Assembly (NCBI GenBank): GCA_050699635.1
Contig: JBOHFK010000012.1
Coordinates: 1-64,000 of the forward strand
Direction of reading: 5' to 3'
Length of the DNA stretch: 64,000 bases
Source of the DNA: GCA-003244245 sp050699635
GTDB lineage: Bacteria > Actinomycetota > Actinomycetes > Mycobacteriales > Pseudonocardiaceae
This document shows, in pieces, positions 61,881-64,000 of this stretch. The first letter of the stretch is position 1. Each line of letters starts with the position of its first letter. The notes under the pieces are model-generated. The model made no database searches, was not told where the DNA came from, and saw only the letters and a program-made list of their open reading frames with translations. The position numbers were made by a program, and so were the translations under genes.

Positions 61881-62150
61881 CAGCTGCCGGTGGCGCGCGC
61901 ACAGCACCTCGACCGCATCCGTCCCCGTTAACGAGGACATATCGATGCTGGCGAGCAGCACAGCCAACTCCGGGCCAGGCCAGGGCCAGGCCCCATCTCG
62001 GCCAAGCCCTGCGGAATCAGCCGCCGTACCGTCACAACCCGAATGCTAGCCACCGGGTCTGACATCCTCCGGCGCTCCCAGACCACCCCTGGGAAGAAAT
62101 CCCACCAACTGCCGAGGAACGGCCCATAGCTTACGTGCGGCACTCCAGCG
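61881..62150. other. Spacer between cassette 2 and the deacetylase gene
   Basis: About 270 bp. No supported gene and no clear terminator. Confidence 0.4.
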
Positions 62151-62975
62151 ATGATCATCGAACAGTTGACCCTGATGGCCGTCCATGCCCATCCCGACGA
62201 CGAGTCCACCTCGACCGGCGGCATCCTTGCACACTATGCACTGCGGGGAGTACGGACCATTGTCGTCACGTGTACCGATGGGGAACTCGGTGATGGACCA
62301 GGTGGTGTCAAACCTGGCCAGGATGGCCATGGCCCCGATAAGGTGGCGGCGATCCGTCAGGGCGAGCTCCGTTGCGCCCGCGCTCACCTGGGGGTCACAC
62401 ATCTCGAGTTACTCGGTTATCACGACTCCGGCATGGCCGGGTGGGACACTCAGCACCGCCACAATGCGTTCTGCAGCATACCCGTCGAGTCCGTTGCCAG
62501 TCGAATCGCACAACTCATCGAACATTACCGGCCGCAGGTGGTGGTCACGTACGATCCGCACAGCGCCCGGCATCCTGACCACGTTCATGCGGCTCACGCG
62601 GCGACATCTGCGGTCGATTCCAGCAAAATTGTGGCAAAGCTGTATTACAAGGCCCACGGAGCCAGCTATTGGCGGCAACTGAACCGAGCATTGGATGATA
62701 TCGGTATCCGGCGTCCCGATCCGTCCGGGGAAACGCTGCGCCTGCTGGAGTCTGTCGAGCAACGGATCACGACAACCGTCGATGTCGGTCACGTTATCGA
62801 CCGGAAAAGAACCGCATTGCACGCGCACGCCAGCCAGATCGGATCCTCCCTGGCCGGAAAGCTTCCCCCCGTCCAGTTCTCGTCCACGTTCGGCACCGAG
62901 ACATACATCCGAGCCCGGGATACCACGGGCGCGCCCACACCCGAAGATGATCTGTTCGCCGGAATTGCCGACTAG
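62151..62975 (+). CDS. PIG-L family deacetylase
   Basis: 274 aa zinc-dependent N-acetyl-sugar deacetylase fold. Start MIIEQLTLMAVHAHPDDEST with the AHPDDE metal/catalytic motif; third ligand region ARHPDHVHAAH; VVTCTDGELG between. The MshB/Mca group of this family acts on mycothiol precursors or conjugates; RLMAVHAHPDDE-like starts occur there, but the specific substrate cannot be assigned. Convergent with pcrA (10-bp gap). Confidence 0.88.
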   Translation: MIIEQLTLMAVHAHPDDESTSTGGILAHYALRGVRTIVVTCTDGELGDGPGGVKPGQDGHGPDKVAAIRQGELRCARAHLGVTHLELLGYHDSGMAGWDTQHRHNAFCSIPVESVASRIAQLIEHYRPQVVVTYDPHSARHPDHVHAAHAATSAVDSSKIVAKLYYKAHGASYWRQLNRALDDIGIRRPDPSGETLRLLESVEQRITTTVDVGHVIDRKRTALHAHASQIGSSLAGKLPPVQFSSTFGTETYIRARDTTGAPTPEDDLFAGIAD

Positions 62976-62985
62976 GCAGCCGTAG

Positions 62986-64000
62986 CTAGAGTTTCACCAG
63001 CGGGACTCCGCCGATGAGCATCAGCCGGACCTTTCCGGAAGAACCGAAGTCGATGGTCGCGGTCGCCCGGGGTCCGCTGCCGTCGGTGGCCACCACTGTG
63101 CCCAGGCCGTACTTGTCGTGGTTGACCCGGTCCCCCACGTCCAAGGACAGTGCGGGAGTGTTCTGCCAGCCCCGGAACGGGGTCGAGCGTAACCCGCGGG
63201 CGGCCACCCCGGCCTGCGCAGAGTCGCCGCCGGTGACATCGGCACCACGACGGCCGAAGACGGTGCGCTCGGCCGGACCGGCGCGTCCATGGTTCTCATC
63301 ACTGGAGCCTTCCCGTCGCCAGTGCACCAGCGACTCGGGCACCTCAGCCAGAAAACGCGACGCCGGATTGCTCATCGGTGACCCCCACGCGGACCGGGTG
63401 ATCGCCCGGGACAGGTAGAGCCGGTGCTGGGCCCTGGTCAGCCCGACGTAGGCAAGCCGACGCTCCTCAGCTAGTTCGGCCGGGTCCCCCAACGCCCGCT
63501 GGTGCGGGAACAGCCCGTCCTCCCAGCCGGTGAGGAACACCACCGGGAACTCCAGACCCTTGGCGGTGTGCAAGGTCATCAAGGTCACCACCCCGCCGGA
63601 CGACCCATCGTCGTCGGGGATCTGATCAGCATCAGCGACCAGCGCGACGCGTTCCAGGAACGCCGCGAGTGATCCGGGCTCGGCGCCGCCGTCCTCAACC
63701 GGGACGGCCACCGGCCCACCTTCGGACGCAAACTCCCGCGCCACCGTGACGAGTTCGGTGAGGTTGTCCAGCCGGGACCCGTCCTGCGGGTCATCCGAGG
63801 CGTCCAGCTCGGCCCGGTACCCGGTCCGCTCCAGCACCGCATCCAGGATGTCCGCTACTTCCTCTCCGGCCAGCACCTTCTCCCGCAACTCATCCATCAT
63901 CACCACGAACGCCGTGATCGCGTTGCGGGATCTGGGGTTGAGCAGCGGAATATCCTGGCCTGCGGCGGTGGCCCGCAGCGCCGCAGCGAAGGAGATCCGT
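62986..64000 (-). CDS. pcrA: ATP-dependent DNA helicase PcrA/UvrD, 3' part
   Basis: C-terminal about 337 codons; the frame is open to the window edge with AAGQDIPLLNPRSRNAI before the first internal Met. SF1 motifs V and VI are visible: VTLMTLHTAKGLEFPVVFLT and EERRLAYVGLTRAQHRLYLS. The end carries the Tudor-like RNA-polymerase-binding domain of PcrA (LDVGDRVNHDKYGLGTVVA, ATIDFGSSGKVRLML). A nearby M23 peptidase and sucCD match the mycobacterial uvrD1 neighbourhood. Confidence 0.95.
   Translation of the reverse strand, partial: RISFAAALRATAAGQDIPLLNPRSRNAITAFVVMMDELREKVLAGEEVADILDAVLERTGYRAELDASDDPQDGSRLDNLTELVTVAREFASEGGPVAVPVEDGGAEPGSLAAFLERVALVADADQIPDDDGSSGGVVTLMTLHTAKGLEFPVVFLTGWEDGLFPHQRALGDPAELAEERRLAYVGLTRAQHRLYLSRAITRSAWGSPMSNPASRFLAEVPESLVHWRREGSSDENHGRAGPAERTVFGRRGADVTGGDSAQAGVAARGLRSTPFRGWQNTPALSLDVGDRVNHDKYGLGTVVATDGSGPRATATIDFGSSGKVRLMLIGGVPLVKL

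Overview
The window is high-GC DNA from an actinobacterium, most likely a member of the Pseudonocardiaceae or a close relative. This rests on a complete nuoA-N operon, a MenJ-type menaquinone reductase beside a GrcC-type prenyl synthase, frequent GTG and TTG starts with 4-bp GTGA/ATGA overlaps, a PerM-like membrane protein beside sucCD, and families of small Cys-containing proteins that follow XRE regulators. The genus is an inference. Two conserved chromosomal backbones are visible, and both recall mycobacterial gene neighbourhoods: yajQ / tRNA-Tyr / htpX / grcC / menJ (with the nuo operon between grcC and menJ), and pcrA / M23 peptidase / sucC / sucD / PerM.

Layout. (1) 1-15.3 kb is an accessory region. 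A leftward operon (Ig-like protein, trans-prenyltransferase, 452-aa protein of unknown function, a cut-off gene) diverges from a rightward pair: a class III cyclase fused to a large ATPase, and an FAD desaturase-like oxidoreductase. An ECF sigma factor, a vanadium haloperoxidase-like protein, a decayed beta-propeller lactonase gene, a VioB-like ferritin-fold enzyme and a DUF1906 glycoside hydrolase-like protein follow. (2) 15,380-23,048 is an integrative element in the 3' half of tRNA-Tyr. It has a 52-bp perfect att duplication, a tyrosine integrase next to attR, mirrored TCATGCCC octamers at both ends, and a TGTGACGGG repeat field. Its cargo is an XRE regulator with small Cys proteins and a protein carrying the AGNxAVxxLLxQR tag seen in contractile-injection-system effectors. 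Fragments of Tn3, IS21 and Tn554-like transposons lie in the middle. (3) 23.1-31.2 kb is core: yajQ, rmlA, htpX, a toroid-fold protein, dimethylargininase with a divergent Lrp regulator, enoyl-CoA hydratase, an HTH/Clp-N pair, and grcC. (4) 31.2-48.8 kb is the leftward nuoA-N operon (complex I) headed by menJ. A 25-bp perfect hairpin interrupts nuoK-nuoL. (5) 48.9-57.5 kb holds a Phd/PIN toxin-antitoxin pair, PerM, sucD, sucC, a B12-binding protein, a lipase, an M23 peptidase with a structured leader, and a quinone oxidoreductase/HxlR pair. (6) 57.5-61.9 kb is a second accessory patch: a broken metallo-beta-lactamase-fold gene, an AT-richer membrane-anchored protein, a recombinase scrap, and a second copy of the XRE/small-Cys-protein cassette. 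(7) The window ends with a PIG-L deacetylase and the 3' part of pcrA.

How the genes work together. MenJ, GrcC and NuoA-N form a coherent menaquinone/respiration block. The prenyl synthase and FAD oxidoreductase of the left region suggest an isoprenoid pathway under a cyclase-ATPase regulator, but no terpene cyclase is visible and the product is unknown. The most promising candidate for an undescribed system is the cassette present twice, at 16.1-18.0 kb and 59.8-61.9 kb. In each copy an XRE/helical-repeat regulator is followed by a 71-aa protein, an 82-aa CGAE...CxxC protein and a small CxCxxC protein in the same order with the same overlaps. One copy sits on the integrative element and the other in an island between the M23 peptidase and pcrA.
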